The position numbers and the translations under genes are program-made. From positions 1 through 35,078 of the forward strand of contig DASXVO010000076.1 of assembly GCA_036504215.1 (NCBI GenBank): a DNA stretch of 35,078 nt. Direction: 5' to 3'. The notes below the pieces were generated by a model, which had not been told where the DNA came from, searched no databases, and worked only from the letters and a program-made list of their open reading frames with translations. Below are positions 24,395-33,002 of this stretch, one piece after another (within the stretch, counting starts at the first letter, position 1; each line of letters opens with the position of its first letter). Source of the DNA: Vicinamibacterales bacterium. GTDB lineage: Bacteria > Acidobacteriota > Vicinamibacteria > Vicinamibacterales > Fen-181.

Positions 24395-25575
24395 CCCGCG
24401 ACGAGCGCCTTCCTGGCCGCGCTCCGTTCGGGGCGGGCCTGTTCACGCGCTATCTCTACAGACTGCGAACGGAGGGCCGCGGCCGCGGCCGCCAGGCTGC
24501 CGCGATCGGCCTCGGCGTGTTCATCGGCTGCCTTCCCGTGTTCGGTCTGCATTTCTGGATGTGCCTCGCGGTCGGATCCGTGCTTCGGCTCAACAGGTTG
24601 AAGCTGTACTTCGCGGCGAACGTCTCGAATCCGTTGATGGCGCCTCTCATCGTCTTTTCCGAGATCCAGGCGGGATGCCTGGCCCGGCACGGCACGGTGT
24701 ACCCCATTACGCTGGCGGCGCTGCGTGCGGTCGACCCATGGTGCTTCGTCGCGGATCTCGCCGTCGGCAGCCTCATCGTCGGCGGGGTGCTCGGTGGGCT
24801 GGCCGCAGGGGCCACGTGGATGCTGACCGGTCGAGCGTTGGCCGGTCACGAAGACGAGCTCATCACGGAGGCCGCCGCGGCGTATCTCGGATCCGGCATC
24901 CTGGCATGGGAGTTCGCGAACGGCAAGCTGCGAATGGACCCCGTCTATCTCGACGTGATCCGCAACGTGCCGCTGCCGGATCGAGGGCGGATTCTCGATC
25001 TCGGCTGCGGACGGGGCCTGATGCTCGCGCTGCTGGCCGCGCATTACCGCCAACGGGCGGAGGGCGCCGGATCCGTGCCTCTCCACGGCATGGAGTACCG
25101 TCCGCGCATGGTGCGTCAGGCCCGCGGCGCGCTCGCCGATCGGGCGACGATCGACCAGGCCGACCTCACGACGTGCGATGTGCCCGCGTGCCGCACGGTG
25201 CTGCTTCTCGACGTCCTCCACTGTCTGCCGGAGGCCGAACAGGAGGCGCTGCTGTGCCGCGCGCGCGACGCCGTGGAGGCGGGCGGCCTCCTGATCGTCC
25301 GGGAGGCGGACGCCGGGGCCGGCTGGCGCTTCACGCTGGGGCAGGTGACGAACCGTGCCGTCGCGATCCTGCAGGGGCGATGGGGCCGGCGGTTCTACTT
25401 TCGGAACGCGGACGATTGGGCGCGGCTGTTCGAACGATGCGGGTTCGTTCCGGAGATCGCCCCCCTGGGGCAGGCCACCCCGTATGCCAACGTCCTCGTC
25501 TGGGCTCGCCGCTACGCCCCGGACACGGACCGCGCGCTCGGGAGCGCCGCGTCCTCGGTCGAGTCCCGCCAATAA
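24391..25575 (+). CDS. DUF2062-methyltransferase fusion protein
   Basis: A 394-aa protein starting at GTG 24391, overlapping the upstream stop by four bases. Residues 15-150 form a DUF2062 domain: an Arg-rich start (YRLRTEGRGRGRQAAA), then hydrophobic helices GLGVFIGCLPVFGLHFW and LYFAANVSNPLMAPLIVF, and another near 120-145, so it is membrane-anchored. Residues from about 195 form a class I methyltransferase with motif I ILDLGCGRGLML (D203), VLLLDVLHCLPE and a late GRRFYFRN segment. DUF2062 often occurs beside lipid and glycan glycosyltransferases. The fusion suggests methylation of a membrane-bound lipid intermediate. Its last 64 bases overlap the convergent acyltransferase gene. Confidence 0.86.
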   Translation: MTRDERLPGRAPFGAGLFTRYLYRLRTEGRGRGRQAAAIGLGVFIGCLPVFGLHFWMCLAVGSVLRLNRLKLYFAANVSNPLMAPLIVFSEIQAGCLARHGTVYPITLAALRAVDPWCFVADLAVGSLIVGGVLGGLAAGATWMLTGRALAGHEDELITEAAAAYLGSGILAWEFANGKLRMDPVYLDVIRNVPLPDRGRILDLGCGRGLMLALLAAHYRQRAEGAGSVPLHGMEYRPRMVRQARGALADRATIDQADLTTCDVPACRTVLLLDVLHCLPEAEQEALLCRARDAVEAGGLLIVREADAGAGWRFTLGQVTNRAVAILQGRWGRRFYFRNADDWARLFERCGFVPEIAPLGQATPYANVLVWARRYAPDTDRALGSAASSVESRQ

Positions 25576-26471
25576 GGGTAGAACTGGTACCAGAGGTGCG
25601 GGTACTTGCGGACCTGGACCTCGAGCGCCGAGGCAAACGCCTGCATGGCCACGCGGACGTTCACGTCTCGATCACCGGTCCGCGGCACGTAGATGGGGTC
25701 GGACGAGAATGCCGTGTAGCGGCCGTCGGCTTGCCGCAGCACGAATGCAGGCAGCAGCGGCGCGCCGGTCATGTAGGCCATGAGCGCCGGGGTCCGCAGG
25801 AAGCCGACCTTTCGGTCGAAGAAGTCCACGTCCACGCGGTCGCGGCCGAGCGCGCGGTCCGGCAGCATGGCGACGATCCGGTTCTCCGACAGCAAGCGGC
25901 GGATTCGCAACGCCGTGTCCGCAGCCTGTCGAACCTCGAGGCTCTCCACGCCAATCGACGCGCGCAGGGCCCTGCGCATGTCGTTCACGGCCGGGTCGGT
26001 CTCCGGGAGGCCGATGACGGTGAGCGGGTAGTCGTAGAAGACCCGCAGCATCACCCCGCCGAGTTCCCAGTTGCCGAGGTGGCCCGCCAGCAGGAGCACG
26101 CCTCGGCCCTCGGCCAGGACGCGGTCGAACCCGCTGTCGTCGATCATCCAGCGCGACAACTGGCCCTTGGAGAGGCGCAGCCCACGGAGGAAGTCGATCT
26201 CGTCGCGGGCGTAGCTGCGGTAGGTGCGCAGCGCGAGCGCGCGCAGCTCGCGTTCGTCGTAGTCTGGCCTCACCACGCGCAGGTTCTCGACGAGCGCGGC
26301 GGTCGTGTCGTGGAGCAGGCGATAGGCGAGCCAGGTGGCGACGTGCCCGATGGCCATGCTCAGGTGGCGGGGCATGCGAGCCACGCCCCAGCAGGTCAAC
26401 CCGTACACGGTCCTCGTGTTGAGGCCGTGCAACTGCCACTGCACCCGCTCCTGTTCCCGCGCACGCTGCAT
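25512..26471 (-). CDS. LpxL/HtrB-type lysophospholipid acyltransferase
   Basis: A 319-aa acyltransferase of the lipid A biosynthesis (LpxL/LpxM/HtrB) family. The HX4E catalytic motif is H131-LGNW-E136 in LAGHLGNWELGG. Later family features are MLPDRALGRDRVDVDFF with LRTPALMAYMTGAPLLPAFVLRQ, and the C-terminal YPHLWYQFYPYW. A short hydrophobic N-terminal helix (near 37-55) would attach it to the inner face of the cytoplasmic membrane. Members of this family are a constant part of aryl polyene gene clusters, where they acylate the lipid carrier portion. It is the last gene of a five-gene minus-strand operon and follows the glycosyltransferase by 46 bases. Confidence 0.9.
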   Translation of the reverse strand: MQRAREQERVQWQLHGLNTRTVYGLTCWGVARMPRHLSMAIGHVATWLAYRLLHDTTAALVENLRVVRPDYDERELRALALRTYRSYARDEIDFLRGLRLSKGQLSRWMIDDSGFDRVLAEGRGVLLLAGHLGNWELGGVMLRVFYDYPLTVIGLPETDPAVNDMRRALRASIGVESLEVRQAADTALRIRRLLSENRIVAMLPDRALGRDRVDVDFFDRKVGFLRTPALMAYMTGAPLLPAFVLRQADGRYTAFSSDPIYVPRTGDRDVNVRVAMQAFASALEVQVRKYPHLWYQFYPYWRDSTEDAALPSARSVSGA

Positions 26472-26517
26472 CGTGGTCCCCGCTCCGCTCCGGCATCGAG
26501 GCGCAGGGTGACCTGCG

Positions 26518-27189
26518 TCAGTCGCCGCTCAGATACCGATACCAGACTGCCAGCATACACGTCCTGAACGTGTCGCGGAACGATCGAAGCTTGCTGCTGG
26601 CGCCGTGGTACCGGGCCGGGATGGCCAGCCGTGCAATCGACGCGCGCCGCCGGGCGAGCTTGATGAGCATCTCGGTCTCCAGCTCGTAGCGCGTCGCCCG
26701 GAGCGGCACGCCTCGGACCGCGTCGGTCCGCACGAGCCGGAAGCCCGACTGCGAATCGGCCAGATCCATCCCGATGAAGGCCGACAGGATGCGGCTGCCG
26801 ATCCGGTTGCTGTAGAACCTGGCCGTCGGCATCTCGGCTTTCTTGAACGCGCGCTCGGTGATCACGACGTCACAGGCATCACGCTCGGCGATCTCGAGCA
26901 GGCGCGGGATGTCATCCGGATCGTGCTGGCCGTCGCCGTCGATGAGCAGCACGTGCGTCCAGTCCCCGGCCAGCACGTGCGCCAGGCCCGTACGGACGGC
27001 GCAACCCTTGCCGAGATTCAGGTCGTGGCGCAGCACCACGGCGCCCGCATCCCGCGCCCAGGCACCGGTTCCGTCCGTCGAGCCGTCGTCCACGACGACG
27101 ACATCCGAAAGATGGCGCTGGACGCGGCCCACCACATCGGCGATGTGAGTCGCCTCGTTGAACGCGGCGATCAGCGCGCAGACCTTCAC
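26518..27189 (-). CDS. family 2 glycosyltransferase
   Basis: A compact GT-A glycosyltransferase of 223 aa. Translation begins at GTG 27189 (VCALIAAFNEATHIADVV), overlapping the exporter stop by four bases (GTGA); an in-frame extension upstream is a shadow. The nucleotide-binding DDGSTDGTG and the metal-binding LLIDGDGQHDPDD are clear, followed by SQSGFRLVRTDA and a Tyr-Glu-Leu-Glu-Thr-Glu motif typical of dolichyl-phosphate-mannose-synthase-like members. No membrane segment is present. It probably transfers one sugar to a lipid or polyprenyl phosphate. A GT2 enzyme next to an acyltransferase and MMPL exporter is the usual arrangement in aryl polyene clusters. Confidence 0.92.
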   Translation of the reverse strand: MKVCALIAAFNEATHIADVVGRVQRHLSDVVVVDDGSTDGTGAWARDAGAVVLRHDLNLGKGCAVRTGLAHVLAGDWTHVLLIDGDGQHDPDDIPRLLEIAERDACDVVITERAFKKAEMPTARFYSNRIGSRILSAFIGMDLADSQSGFRLVRTDAVRGVPLRATRYELETEMLIKLARRRASIARLAIPARYHGASSKLRSFRDTFRTCMLAVWYRYLSGD

Positions 27190-29612
27190 GGTCGTCGCCG
27201 CTCCTGCAGCAGCGCCGGCAGCACCAGCACGGCCGCGACGAGGCAGCTGGCAATCGTGGTGACCGAGGTGATGCCGAACGAGTGGAGCGGGGCGTAGCTG
27301 GAATTGACGAGGGACCCGAATCCGATGAGCGTCGTCCCGCAGGCCACGAGGATGCCGGCGCCGGTGCGTGTCAGCACTTCCCGCACCTGCCACGTGTGCT
27401 CGACGCTGTGGCGGTAGATGACGTAGATCCCGTAGTCGGTGGCGATGCCGATGAACGTCATCGCCGCAAAGAGCGAGAACAGGTCGAGCTCCACGCGCAG
27501 GAGGGCGAGGAGTCCCGCGCTCCACACGAAGCCGAGCGCCGTCGGCAGGAACGCGAGGAGCGTATCGCGGACGCTGCGAAACACGAAGTAGATCAGCAGT
27601 GCGACCCCGAGCGTGCCGACGATCACCCCTTTCAGGAACTGGGGAAGGAAGCGCTGAGCCAGCTCGCGGTTCACCTGCGGGACGCCGGTCAGGCGGAACG
27701 ATGGGGCGGCACGATTGACCAGGCGCGAGACGCGTTCGACATCGGCTGCGGCCCGGGGATAGAGATACACGACCACGAGGTAGCCGGTCTCGGTGCGGGC
27801 GACGTACCGGGACACGAGCGACGAGAGACCGTGCTGCTGCAGGCCCTCGTACGTGATGCGCTCGGTGGAGTCGAGCATGCGGGGAAGCCGCCCAGCAAAC
27901 CCGTCGAACGTGCCTGGCCGGAAACCGGCCGCTTTTGCCGCCCGGCTGAGTTCTGCGACGACCGCCGCCGGCTGGAGGCCGGACTGTCGAACGAGCAGCG
28001 CCACCTCACCCTGCGCCGTTGCGGGGGGCAGCAGCGTATCGGGCGAACTGAACGCCACGGATGGCAGTTCGTGCTCGACGGCGCCAGCGATGCGGCGGGT
28101 GTCCTGGAGCAGCGGTTCGAGGTCGCGCCCTTCGCCAACGGCGAGCAAGACGTCGCGCGGAAGCGAAAAACGGGTTGCCATCTGCTGCTCGAGCGCCGCG
28201 CCCTCCGTATTCGCCTGGAGCTTCTCGAGGCGCGTGTCGAGGCGCAGCGAAGTGGCGGCAATTCCGAGCACGAGGGTGAGGACGGCCGCGGTCCAGAGGA
28301 TCGGGCGGCCGAACCGTTCGACGAACACCCCGAGCCAGGCCGATGTGACCGGCCGCCGGTGCACTTCGGGGCGAGTGAACCCGACGAGCGCGGGGACCAG
28401 CGTGAGGAGCAGCAGACAGCACGCGATGATGCCGAGGCCGACGAGACGACCGAGTTCCTCGAGGCTCGGGAAGTCGACGAGCATGAGCGCCAGGAACGTC
28501 GTGCCAGTCGTGGCGTACGCGAGCAGAATGCTCGAGGCCGTGCCCGAGCACCTCGCGACGGCCTCAACCTCGGAATAGCCCCGGCCGCGCTCCTCCATGT
28601 ATCGCAGATACAGCAATGCGATGCCGTCGATGCCCAGGCCGAACAGCATCGCCGACGCGCCGCTCGTGGCCGGCGTGAGCTTGCCGGCGAGACCGTTCAC
28701 ACCGAGCGTGAAGACAGCGGCAATGACCAGCGGCACCGTCGCGTAGAGCAGTATCCACGGCGTCCGGAAGACGATGAAGACGAGGGCGAGGAGGCCGGCC
28801 AGCGAGGTCAGGGAATTGACGATCGACTCCACGCGGATGACCCGTTCGGCCTCGAGCGCGATCCGGTACCCCCCCGCGATCTGGATCCGCAGGTTCGCGG
28901 TGCGATCCACGTCCCTGCGGGCAGCAGCCTCGACCTCCCCGAGCCGCGCGAACAGCCGCTTGCAGAAGTCGGTGTCGAACGGCGGCCGCACGGGTTTCGC
29001 AATGACCAGGCGGCTACGGCCGTCGCGAGAGACATAGCCTTTCTGCGTCGGATCGAAGCTGACGAGCGCCTCACCACGCGAGAGCCGATCGCGCAGCAAC
29101 CGCAGAAGACCGAGTGGGTCCTGCTGAACGTAGGCCTTGACCTCGGGCGACGACATCGCGAGCATCCCGCGCGATCGCTCGAGCTCGCCCGTCATGCCGG
29201 CCGGAGCCAGCCGCGCGAGCGCCGCGGCCGACTGGTCCTTCCCGAGGAGCAGCAGTTCGCGGTCGAACAGGTAGTTCCAATCCTTCACCGAGTCGAACAG
29301 TTCGGCGTCGACCGACGCGATCTCCGGCGCACGACGCAGCCGCTCGACGTAGGCGTCGATTAGATCCTCCTGATCCGAGATCCTTCCGTCCGGCACCTCG
29401 AACAGCACGTAGATGTGGTCGAGCGTGCCGAAGTGCTCGAGGTAGGTGTTGAAGCTGCGGACCGCCAGGCCCTTCTGGGGCAGGAGGTTGAGGATGTTGG
29501 CGTCGAACGACAGGCGGGACAGGAGCGCCACGGACAGGAGAAACACCGCGGCGGCGGCGGCGAGGACCGTGCCTCGACGTGTGAAGGCGAAGCGCAGGAG
29601 TCGCTCGATCAT
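27186..29612 (-). CDS. MMPL/RND-family lipid exporter
   Basis: An inner-membrane RND-type transporter of 808 aa, translationally coupled to the radical SAM gene upstream (ATGA overlap) and to the glycosyltransferase downstream. MIERLLRFAFTRRGTVLAAAAAVFLL begins the first membrane helix. A periplasmic loop follows (about 35-245), then five helices (about 250-420: SLAGLLALVFIVF, IAAVFTLGVNG, LFGLGIDGIALLYLRYMEERGRG and others). The pattern repeats in the second half (helix near 440, loop 460-640, then LGVALLIYFVF through AAVLVLPALLQ). The pairs GLGIDGIALLY and FIGIATDYGIYVIYRH carry the acidic residues used in proton coupling. Related proteins move hopanoids, glycolipids and aryl polyenes. It most likely moves the cluster product to the periplasmic side. 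Confidence 0.92.
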   Translation of the reverse strand: MIERLLRFAFTRRGTVLAAAAAVFLLSVALLSRLSFDANILNLLPQKGLAVRSFNTYLEHFGTLDHIYVLFEVPDGRISDQEDLIDAYVERLRRAPEIASVDAELFDSVKDWNYLFDRELLLLGKDQSAAALARLAPAGMTGELERSRGMLAMSSPEVKAYVQQDPLGLLRLLRDRLSRGEALVSFDPTQKGYVSRDGRSRLVIAKPVRPPFDTDFCKRLFARLGEVEAAARRDVDRTANLRIQIAGGYRIALEAERVIRVESIVNSLTSLAGLLALVFIVFRTPWILLYATVPLVIAAVFTLGVNGLAGKLTPATSGASAMLFGLGIDGIALLYLRYMEERGRGYSEVEAVARCSGTASSILLAYATTGTTFLALMLVDFPSLEELGRLVGLGIIACCLLLLTLVPALVGFTRPEVHRRPVTSAWLGVFVERFGRPILWTAAVLTLVLGIAATSLRLDTRLEKLQANTEGAALEQQMATRFSLPRDVLLAVGEGRDLEPLLQDTRRIAGAVEHELPSVAFSSPDTLLPPATAQGEVALLVRQSGLQPAAVVAELSRAAKAAGFRPGTFDGFAGRLPRMLDSTERITYEGLQQHGLSSLVSRYVARTETGYLVVVYLYPRAAADVERVSRLVNRAAPSFRLTGVPQVNRELAQRFLPQFLKGVIVGTLGVALLIYFVFRSVRDTLLAFLPTALGFVWSAGLLALLRVELDLFSLFAAMTFIGIATDYGIYVIYRHSVEHTWQVREVLTRTGAGILVACGTTLIGFGSLVNSSYAPLHSFGITSVTTIASCLVAAVLVLPALLQERRRP

Positions 29613-31015
29613 TGCCCGCTCAACCGGTGCTCGGCGAGGTAGTACTGAGGATCCATCATCCGCTGCGTGCGGTAGAGCATTCGCATGAGGTACGGAAGAT
29701 GCCCCGGCTTCACCTCCGTGAGCCACCGCCACCAGGGCTTGCTGCCGCCCAGGTTGAGCACCGACCGGCGCCAGGTCTCGCAGTAGAGCTCGAAGAAGCG
29801 CCGCGCCCCGAGCTTCGGTTCCCACAGCAGGTGGCTCATGTCGAACTGCGACCACAGATCCGCACGAATCTTCGTGCGCACCGCTTCGTAGTAGGGCGTG
29901 CCCGGTAGCGGCGTGAGGATCGTGTAGCCGGTCCGATGCAGCCGATGCTCGTCGACGAAGGCCCAGAGGCGCTCGAAATCGGCTTCGTCCCACTCCGGGT
30001 CGATGACGAAGTTCCCGGTCACGCCGTACCCGTGCTCGCGCGCCACGCGAATGCCGTCGATCGTCCGCTGGAGCGTCGTGTCCTTCGACAGACCATCGAG
30101 CGAAGCGTCGGAGGCGGCCTCGAGCCCGAAGAAGATATCGATCTTCGTCGAGAACGGCCGCCACGCCTCGAGCAGTTCAGGGTGCGCCGCCACCAGGTCG
30201 GTCCGCGTCTGCACCAGGATCCACTCCTTGTGAATCCCCCTCTTGATCAACTCGCGCGCCAGTTCCTCGCTGCGATCGCCCCGATGCCAGAACAGGTCGT
30301 CGGCGACGAAGACGTAAGGTCCGACGGACGCGAAGTCGCGGCACACCGCGTCCACCGACCGCAGCCGGTACGAACGGCTGTAGACCGGCCACACCGAGCA
30401 GAACGAACAGCGGAAGGGGCAGCCTCGCGCGGTCTCGACCAGCCAGGTCGGCCGGTAGTTGAGGCACGCGTAGTCGCAAAACCCGGTCACCACCGCGTGA
30501 CGCGCAGGCAGCGGCACCTCGTCCAGGCTGACGGGCTCGGCCTCAGGCGTGGCGACGAACCGGCCATCGCCGACGTTCAGCAGCAGCCCGGCCACTTCGT
30601 CAATCGACCGGCCCCGGCTCAGCGCCTCGACCAATTCGGGAACGACACGCTCGCCGTCCCCCACGCAGATCGCGTTCACCTCGGGGCATTGGAGTGGTTC
30701 AGGGAAGGCCGCCGCCGAGTGGCCGCCGAGCAGCAGGAACACGTCGGGCGCGGCGCGTCGCACCTGCCGCGCCACCGTCAGCGCGTCGTCCATCTCGAGG
30801 GAGTGCATGCAGGCCACGCCGACGACCGACGGACGGTGCCGCGCCAGGATCCGCTCCACCGAACCCGCAAACCGCAGGTCCAAGACGACGGCGCGGTGAC
30901 CGCCGGCTTCGAGCGCGGCCGCGACGTACTCGAGGCCGAGCGGCTCGGTCCTGAAGAACGGGCCGAGGCCGAAGCGCTCGTTGCACGGAACCGGTCGGAT
31001 CAGGAGAACATCCAT
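29609..31015 (-). CDS. B12-binding-type radical SAM protein
   Basis: A 468-aa enzyme; I start at ATG 31015 (MDVLLIRPVPCNERFGLGP) because the family domain begins there, while the frame opens at 31054. The N-terminal B12-binding-like domain has LLLGGHSAAAFPE near residue 100. Its ligand strand reads VVLDLRFAGS, without the usual cobalamin histidine. The radical SAM motif is C199-PFR-C203-SF-C206 in ETARGCPFRCSFCSVW. Other marks are VADDLFWHRGDR, FFGLEAASDASLDGLSKDTT and TPLPGTPYYE. The 60 C-terminal residues are basic and aromatic. It is co-operonic with the LolA-like protein and the exporter, so it probably modifies the exported lipid or pigment. The reaction is unknown. Confidence 0.9.
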   Translation of the reverse strand: MDVLLIRPVPCNERFGLGPFFRTEPLGLEYVAAALEAGGHRAVVLDLRFAGSVERILARHRPSVVGVACMHSLEMDDALTVARQVRRAAPDVFLLLGGHSAAAFPEPLQCPEVNAICVGDGERVVPELVEALSRGRSIDEVAGLLLNVGDGRFVATPEAEPVSLDEVPLPARHAVVTGFCDYACLNYRPTWLVETARGCPFRCSFCSVWPVYSRSYRLRSVDAVCRDFASVGPYVFVADDLFWHRGDRSEELARELIKRGIHKEWILVQTRTDLVAAHPELLEAWRPFSTKIDIFFGLEAASDASLDGLSKDTTLQRTIDGIRVAREHGYGVTGNFVIDPEWDEADFERLWAFVDEHRLHRTGYTILTPLPGTPYYEAVRTKIRADLWSQFDMSHLLWEPKLGARRFFELYCETWRRSVLNLGGSKPWWRWLTEVKPGHLPYLMRMLYRTQRMMDPQYYLAEHRLSGQ

Positions 31016-31072
31016 CCCGCCCGGAGGGTACCATCTGGTGGAGGAGTGGATCAAGGAAGGGGAGCAGTGCGA

Positions 31073-31699
31073 CTACTTCGCGACCTCGAAGGCGTTCGGG
31101 GCCAGTGGCGTGTTCAGCGTGATGTCGTCGATCCGGATGGTGTCGCTGTCGCCGCCGGGAAAGGACATCTTCATCTGGCGCAGCAGCAGGCTGTCGCGGT
31201 CGATCCAGATCTGCAGCCGCTGGAGTCCCTGCTTGATCTGCTTGCGCCTGGGCACCATGTCGAGCTGGTAGGCATTGCTGAACTCGGTGTCGGGGAAGGC
31301 CCGCACATCGAACGCGCGCCGCACCTGGCTGGCGTCGGCGTTGGTGAAGTACTGGTTCACGCGCTTCATGATCTCCGTGATATCCAGCTTCTCGGTCTCT
31401 CCTCGGTCGTGCCAGAACACCACGAGCCGGTTGCCATCCATCAGGAGCGTCTTGCGCTCGGGCGACATGTACTTCAGCAGGAGCCGAGGCGGCTTGGCCG
31501 CGATCAGCGTTCCCTTCGCGACCAAGGGCTTGGCCAGCAGCGACGAGACGGTCGTCTCCGTGAAGCGCGCGCTGATCGTCTGGATCTTCGCCTCCATGAT
31601 TCGCCCGCGGGCGTGCAGATCATCGAAGAGGTCCTGCCCACCTGACGCCAGGCAGACCGAGAGCGCGACGGTGATCAAGCTGATGGCGAGGATGCGCAT
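31073..31699 (-). CDS. LolA-like periplasmic lipid carrier
   Basis: A 208-aa protein with a signal peptide (MRILAISLITVALSVCLASGG) and the half-barrel LolA fold pattern: ISARFTETT, LAKPLVAKGTLIAAKPPRLLLKY, GNRLVVFWHD, WIDRDSLLLRQMKM, ITLNTPLAPNAFEV. The Cys at residue 16 (LSVCLASG) gives a weak lipobox-like sequence, so it could be a lipoprotein instead. LolA-like proteins carry acylated cargo across the periplasm, and a cluster-specific copy is a hallmark of aryl polyene loci. It heads the minus-strand export operon and is divergent from the ketosynthase-fold gene. A TATCAT hexamer (31763-31758 on the minus strand) is a possible -10. Confidence 0.88.
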   Translation of the reverse strand: MRILAISLITVALSVCLASGGQDLFDDLHARGRIMEAKIQTISARFTETTVSSLLAKPLVAKGTLIAAKPPRLLLKYMSPERKTLLMDGNRLVVFWHDRGETEKLDITEIMKRVNQYFTNADASQVRRAFDVRAFPDTEFSNAYQLDMVPRRKQIKQGLQRLQIWIDRDSLLLRQMKMSFPGGDSDTIRIDDITLNTPLAPNAFEVAK

Positions 31700-31776
31700 G
31701 GCGGCGGTCGGCGGCAGCGCGCAGGACGCGTGGGCGCTTGTATGGATCCGACGGCCAATGATAGCGTACTCCCCTC

Positions 31777-33000
31777 ATGCGCGACCGCGTGGTCATCACC
31801 GGATTCGGATGTGTGTCGAGCCTGGGCGTCGGCACCGCGGCCTTCGTTGACGGTCTGTTGGCCGGGCGGAGCGGCATCGCTCCAATCACCTCCTTCAGCA
31901 CCGAAGGTTGCCGCTCGCACACCGCCGCGTTGCTCCGCGACTTCGACCCCTCACGCTTTCTGGAACCCCTGAAGCTCAGGCGCGTGGACGAGGTCGGTCG
32001 CCTGGCCCTGGCCGCCTGCCGCCTGGCGATCGACGATGCGCGGCTGCCGACGAAAACGGACGGCGTCGGCGTCGTGATGGGGACGGCGACCTCGGGCCTT
32101 CACAGCACGCTCTCCCATCTGCGCAGCCTCACAGAGGGCGGACCGGCCGCCGTGCCGGCGCTGGGGTTCAGCAACACCGTGGGCAATGCCGCCGCCAGCC
32201 TCTGTGCCATCGAGTTCGGCCTGCGCGGCCCCAACATCACGTTCGCCCAGAAGCAGGCGTCGTCGCTCGCGGCCATTGCGTACGCGGCGCGCGCGCTAGA
32301 GGACGGGCGAATCTCCGCCTTCCTCACGGGCGGCTTCGACGACTTCGAGGAGCAGTTCTTCCGGGTGCACGACCGGCTTCGGGTGCTGGCGCGCGCCTCC
32401 ACCGACGGCGGCGAAGAGGCGAGCCGACCCTTCGACCGCCGGCGCAACGGCTTCGTGCTCGGCGCGGGCGGCCACGTCGTGGTCCTCGAGACAGCCACGT
32501 CGGCCGGCGCCCGTGGCGCGACGGTGTACGGCGAGGTCCTCGGCCTCGGGACGGGCGCGTCGGAGAGCGCGCTCAACGGCTGGCCGGCCGATGGCGCCGG
32601 CATCGCGAGGACGATGCGCGCCGCGCTGGACGAGGCAGGGCTGGAACCGGCGCACGTGGACGTCGTCTTCGCGTCCGCCAACTCGTCGCGCGGTCTGGAC
32701 CACGCCGAGGCCAGCGCCCTCGAGGCCGTCTTCGGTCCCTCGGCTGTTCCGGTCGTGTCGCTCAAGGGTGCCATCGGTGAACACGGCGCGGCGGGCGCGG
32801 CGGCACTGACGGCAGCGCTGCTTTGTCCTCGACGTGGTCAGGTGCCCCCGACCCTCGGGTCGTCGGAACCGGATCCTGCATGCCGGGTCGACATCAGCGT
32901 GGCGGCCCGTCCGGCGCGCGGACCGGTGGCGTTGATCAACGCCACGGCTGCCGGCGGGTCCCACTACACCCTCGCGGTCAAGGCACTGCCACAGGATTGA
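31777..33000 (+). CDS. ketosynthase-fold protein with inactive-type active site (CLF/KSQ-like)
   Basis: A 407-aa protein with the beta-ketoacyl-ACP synthase fold (RVVITGFGCVSSLGVGT, VVMGTATSGLHST, FSNTVGNAAASLCAIEFGLRGP). The three catalytic positions are all changed. The nucleophile cysteine position is Q160 (FAQKQASSLAAIAYA). The first histidine (HGTGT) is N302 (SANSSRGLDHAEA). The second (GH in KxxxGH) is E335, followed by H336 (KGAIGEHGAAG). Gln for Cys is the signature of chain length factors and of decarboxylating KSQ domains. It should therefore be the non-condensing partner of an active ketosynthase, as in the KS/CLF pair of aryl polyene and type II PKS systems. No active partner is in the window. 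It starts the operon with KR and ACP. Confidence 0.87.
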   Translation: MRDRVVITGFGCVSSLGVGTAAFVDGLLAGRSGIAPITSFSTEGCRSHTAALLRDFDPSRFLEPLKLRRVDEVGRLALAACRLAIDDARLPTKTDGVGVVMGTATSGLHSTLSHLRSLTEGGPAAVPALGFSNTVGNAAASLCAIEFGLRGPNITFAQKQASSLAAIAYAARALEDGRISAFLTGGFDDFEEQFFRVHDRLRVLARASTDGGEEASRPFDRRRNGFVLGAGGHVVVLETATSAGARGATVYGEVLGLGTGASESALNGWPADGAGIARTMRAALDEAGLEPAHVDVVFASANSSRGLDHAEASALEAVFGPSAVPVVSLKGAIGEHGAAGAAALTAALLCPRRGQVPPTLGSSEPDPACRVDISVAARPARGPVALINATAAGGSHYTLAVKALPQD

Positions 33001-33002
33001 AG

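Noticed and set aside
27282-29363. 693-codon plus-strand frame opposite the exporter
   Set aside because: Charged low-complexity sequence without motifs. The minus strand encodes a complete MMPL protein with coupled starts.
27186-29612. Hopanoid transporter HpnN
   Set aside because: Same superfamily, but no squalene-hopene cyclase or other hpn gene is in the window. The LolA, GT2 and acyltransferase neighbours fit an aryl-lipid exporter.
29936-31645. 569-codon plus-strand frame opposite the radical SAM and LolA-like genes
   Set aside because: It spans two real genes and their gap, and has no recognisable motif.
31777-33000. Ordinary FabF condensing enzyme
   Set aside because: All three catalytic residues are replaced, so it cannot be annotated as an active 3-oxoacyl-ACP synthase.
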